Source: Flavobacteriales bacterium
GTDB lineage: Bacteria; Bacteroidota; Bacteroidia; Flavobacteriales_F; PHOS-HE28
Direction of reading: 5' to 3'
Length of the DNA: 64,000 bases
NCBI GenBank assembly: GCA_016788635.1
Contig: JAEUSU010000027.1
Coordinates: forward strand, 62,001 to 126,000
Shown here: positions 62,361-64,000 of the stretch, in pieces
Numbering within the stretch: the stretch's first letter is position 1
Layout of the letters: every line of letters starts with the position of its first letter
Program-made: the position numbers and the translations under genes
Notes under the pieces: generated by a model
What the model saw: the letters and a program-made list of their open reading frames with translations, nothing else
Told to the model about the DNA's origin: nothing
The model's database searches: none

Positions 62361-62933
62361 TCAGGGGCGCGGTGTCCAGGGCCGTTCGGGGGCCCCAAGA
62401 CGGTGGTGAAGGTGCCTGGCCAGCACGAAAAGCAGGTCCGAAAGGCGGTTTAAGTAGCGCACCAGGACCTCTTCCACCGGAGCGTCACCAGCCAATTGTA
62501 CGACCCGCCTTTCGGCGCGCCGGCACACGGTGCGGCAGATGTGAGCTTGCGAGATGATCGGATGGCCACCCGGCAGGATGAAATTCCGCATGGTGGGAAG
62601 TTCGCTGTCCATCTCGTCCATCCACTTTTCAAGGGTGGACACGGCAGCGTCTGTGGTGGGTGGGACCTGGAAACGCTCGGCCGTGGCGGCATCTGCGCTG
62701 GCCAGCCGCGACCCGATCGCAAAGAGCTGGTCCTGAACGTTCCGCAGGCGTTCTATCTGGAGGGTACCAGCCAACGCACCCTCCCGGACGATCAGGTCCA
62801 AGAGAAGCCCCAGATGGCTGTTCAATTCGTCGAGGGTGCCGTACGCTTCAATGCGTGCATCGTCCTTGCTCACGCGCTCCCCACCGAGCAACCCGGTCTG
62901 TCCTTTATCGCCGGTGCGGGTATAGATCTTCAT
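62361..62933 (-). CDS. Corrinoid adenosyltransferase (PduO-type)
   Basis: A 190-aa cytosolic enzyme that transfers the adenosyl group of ATP to cob(I)alamin to make coenzyme B12. Motifs: ATP-binding MKIYTRTGDKGQTGLLGGER near the start (shortened: YTRTGDKGQTGL), EAYGTLDELNSHLG, and CRRAERRVV with YLNRLSDLLFVLAR near the end, the PduO-family hallmarks. Start 62933 is chosen because MKIYTRTGDKG is the family N-terminus; an in-frame ATG at 62951 adds six residues. Gene carries its own promoter box. Confidence 0.93.
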   Translation of the reverse strand: MKIYTRTGDKGQTGLLGGERVSKDDARIEAYGTLDELNSHLGLLLDLIVREGALAGTLQIERLRNVQDQLFAIGSRLASADAATAERFQVPPTTDAAVSTLEKWMDEMDSELPTMRNFILPGGHPIISQAHICRTVCRRAERRVVQLAGDAPVEEVLVRYLNRLSDLLFVLARHLHHRLGAPERPWTPRP

Positions 62934-62955
62934 GAACGGTGGATCGGGCAAAGGC

Positions 62956-62963
62956 CAAAAGTA
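62956..62963 (-). promoter_or_regulatory. -7 promoter box (TACTTTTG) for the adenosyltransferase
   Basis: An exact TAnnTTTG match on the minus strand, followed by GCC, 22 nt before the start at 62933. Confidence 0.55.
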
Positions 62964-62976
62964 CCCCGTCCACTAT

Positions 62977-63819
62977 TCAATAGCGCAAGCGGAAGTGCTC
63001 CTTCGGCTGTTCGCGACGCAGGAATACAAGGCCCATGTGGTGCAGGTCCACGGTCACGGTCACTGATCCATGTGCCTTCACGGCCTCCCATGCCGCCTCC
63101 ATACCCCGGCTCCAATGGATATCGTCGAGTACGAACACCGTGTCATTGTGTGCCCGTGTGAGGCATTGCTCGAAATGATCCAAGGTGGGTTCCTTGGCAT
63201 GGTTGCCGTCAATGAACACCAGGTCCAAAGCAGCTTCCTGCTTAAGCACTTCGGGCAGCCGGACCCTGAAGCTGCCGAGTACGGCCTGGATGTTCTGCTG
63301 CCGTACATGTTCAAAGTGATGTTGCGCGATGCGGAAGGTCTGGGGACAGCCTTCGATCGTGATCACCCGACCGTCCGGTGCACCACGCGATAGATACAAA
63401 GTGGTGAGGCCGAAGGATGTACCGAGTTCCAGAATGGTGCGGCTGTTGAAGTACCGCGCCAACCGGTACAGCATGCTGGCGTGTCGCGCCGGTTTCATGG
63501 CTGTTCGGGCCATGTCAGCAACGTTCCGCACGGGGAGATCGAGCACACGCGACCCCGCCCCGAGGTCATTCACGCGAATGGTCTGATCGCTGCGGAGCAG
63601 TCCTTCGCGGAGGTGCTCCACATCCAGGCATTCCATGATCGGATCGCTGGGCCGCAAGACCTGATCGGCCAGTTGGTATACGAAAGGGGAGTGCACGCCA
63701 TGGCGGCTGCGGGCCTTCACCAGGTGGTCCATCCAACTGCCGATGTGCCTCAGGGTGTCGTTCATTCCGGGCGCGAAGCTACCGATGGTGCCTTGCGTGG
63801 AAGGGTTTTCATGGGACAT
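62977..63819 (-). CDS. Class I SAM-dependent methyltransferase
   Basis: A 280-aa cytosolic methyltransferase. It has HGVHSPFVYQL near the N-terminus (a conserved Bacteroidota family motif), SAM motif I in ILELGTSFGLTTLYLS, motif with acidic residue VITIEGCP, and DLVFIDGNHAKEPTLDHF and FVLDDIHWSRGM as in O-methyltransferase-like enzymes. Substrate unknown. Start 63819 (MSHENPSTQG) overlaps the upstream gene by 11 nt; ATG 63768 (MNDTLRHIGSW) is the main alternative, since similarity begins after it. The long version from 63927 is unlikely. Confidence 0.85.
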   Translation of the reverse strand: MSHENPSTQGTIGSFAPGMNDTLRHIGSWMDHLVKARSRHGVHSPFVYQLADQVLRPSDPIMECLDVEHLREGLLRSDQTIRVNDLGAGSRVLDLPVRNVADMARTAMKPARHASMLYRLARYFNSRTILELGTSFGLTTLYLSRGAPDGRVITIEGCPQTFRIAQHHFEHVRQQNIQAVLGSFRVRLPEVLKQEAALDLVFIDGNHAKEPTLDHFEQCLTRAHNDTVFVLDDIHWSRGMEAAWEAVKAHGSVTVTVDLHHMGLVFLRREQPKEHFRLRY

Positions 63820-64000
63820 AGCCACCAACGATCGGTTGTTGGTGGTGCACGTGGCCTGCGATGGAGCGCGCCACCCTCGCATGGCCAGTAGCGGAGGGAT
63901 GCGGGTCATGTGGTATGCGATGCTCATTCTGCCAGCTCATTGTGCTCAGGTCGAACACCTCCAGCCATTCCCGGTCCAGGTGCTCGACGAAATAGGGGGC
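63809..64000 (-). CDS. SGNH/GDSL-type hydrolase, 5'-truncated by window edge
   Basis: The last 63 codons of a gene that enters from the right edge; no start is visible. It ends with HDPHPSATGHARVARSI, which matches the D-x-H-P-x-x-x-G-H block of SGNH/GDSL hydrolases (catalytic Asp and His). Upstream is PYFVEHLDREWLEVFDL. The frame is open from 64000 to the TGA at 63809-63811 and overlaps the methyltransferase start by 11 nt, suggesting a joint operon. An assignment from about 60 residues is only tentative. Confidence 0.55.
   Translation of the reverse strand, partial: APYFVEHLDREWLEVFDLSTMSWQNEHRIPHDPHPSATGHARVARSIAGHVHHQQPIVGGYVP
63822..63845 (-). other. Hairpin at the methyltransferase start
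   Basis: Perfect 8-bp arms CCACCAAC (63822-63829) and GTTGGTGG (63838-63845), loop of 8 nt, ending 2 nt before the ATG at 63819 in mRNA sense. It lies within the 3' end of the SGNH gene. It may regulate translation or help restart. Confidence 0.4.

Overview
The window looks like a contig from a GC-rich member of the Bacteroidota, most likely an uncultured Flavobacteriales lineage. This rests on many type IX secretion system (T9SS) cargo proteins with C-terminal sorting domains, a PorV-family protein beside a C25 peptidase, DUF5686, DUF2795 and TolB-like proteins typical of the phylum, and repeated TAnnTTTG-type promoter boxes with no Shine-Dalgarno pattern. Most genes are ordinary core functions. 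There is no sign of a prophage, transposon, CRISPR array, rRNA or tRNA. No stretch longer than 300 bases lacks a gene.

Layout. 1-2.25 kb (minus): a tight operon of a small lipoprotein, a SprT-like protein, mannose-1-phosphate guanylyltransferase and a cut-off secreted protein. 2.3-3.85 kb (plus): MlaE/MlaF lipid transporter. 3.9-13.6 kb (minus): five tandem paralogous T9SS cargo proteins of 605-625 aa, mostly in separate promoter/terminator units; this is the most distinctive region. 13.9-16.7 kb: gcvP. 16.9-20.2 kb (plus): a small membrane protein and the kynU-kmo pair. 20.2-26.2 kb: a secreted T9SS protein, a beta-barrel candidate and a 1134-aa VCBS/FG-GAP lipoprotein. 26.3-32.2 kb: a metallo-hydrolase, a TolB-like/barrel protein, half-size TauE, an M20 amidohydrolase and a small unknown. 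32.3-40 kb: recQ, tatC, a DUF5686 protein, lptB, purS and pssA. 40-49.3 kb: PorV-like protein, a 1714-aa C25 peptidase (PorU2-like), lnt and another T9SS cargo. 49.4-58.4 kb (plus): pabB-tilS, a small unknown, two DsbD-related proteins, gmhA, yifB and a TonB-C protein. 58.4-64 kb (minus): secA, a DUF2795 protein, a corrinoid adenosyltransferase, a methyltransferase and the end of an SGNH hydrolase.

How it fits together. Much of the window serves the cell envelope: Sec and Tat export (secA, tatC), lipoprotein maturation (lnt), lipid and LPS transport (mlaEF, lptB), LPS heptose and phospholipid synthesis (gmhA, pssA), periplasmic redox (dsbD), and T9SS surface display (PorV-like, C25, at least seven cargo proteins). 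A recurring -7 box lies only 5-14 nt before many start codons, which suggests frequent leaderless or nearly leaderless mRNAs.
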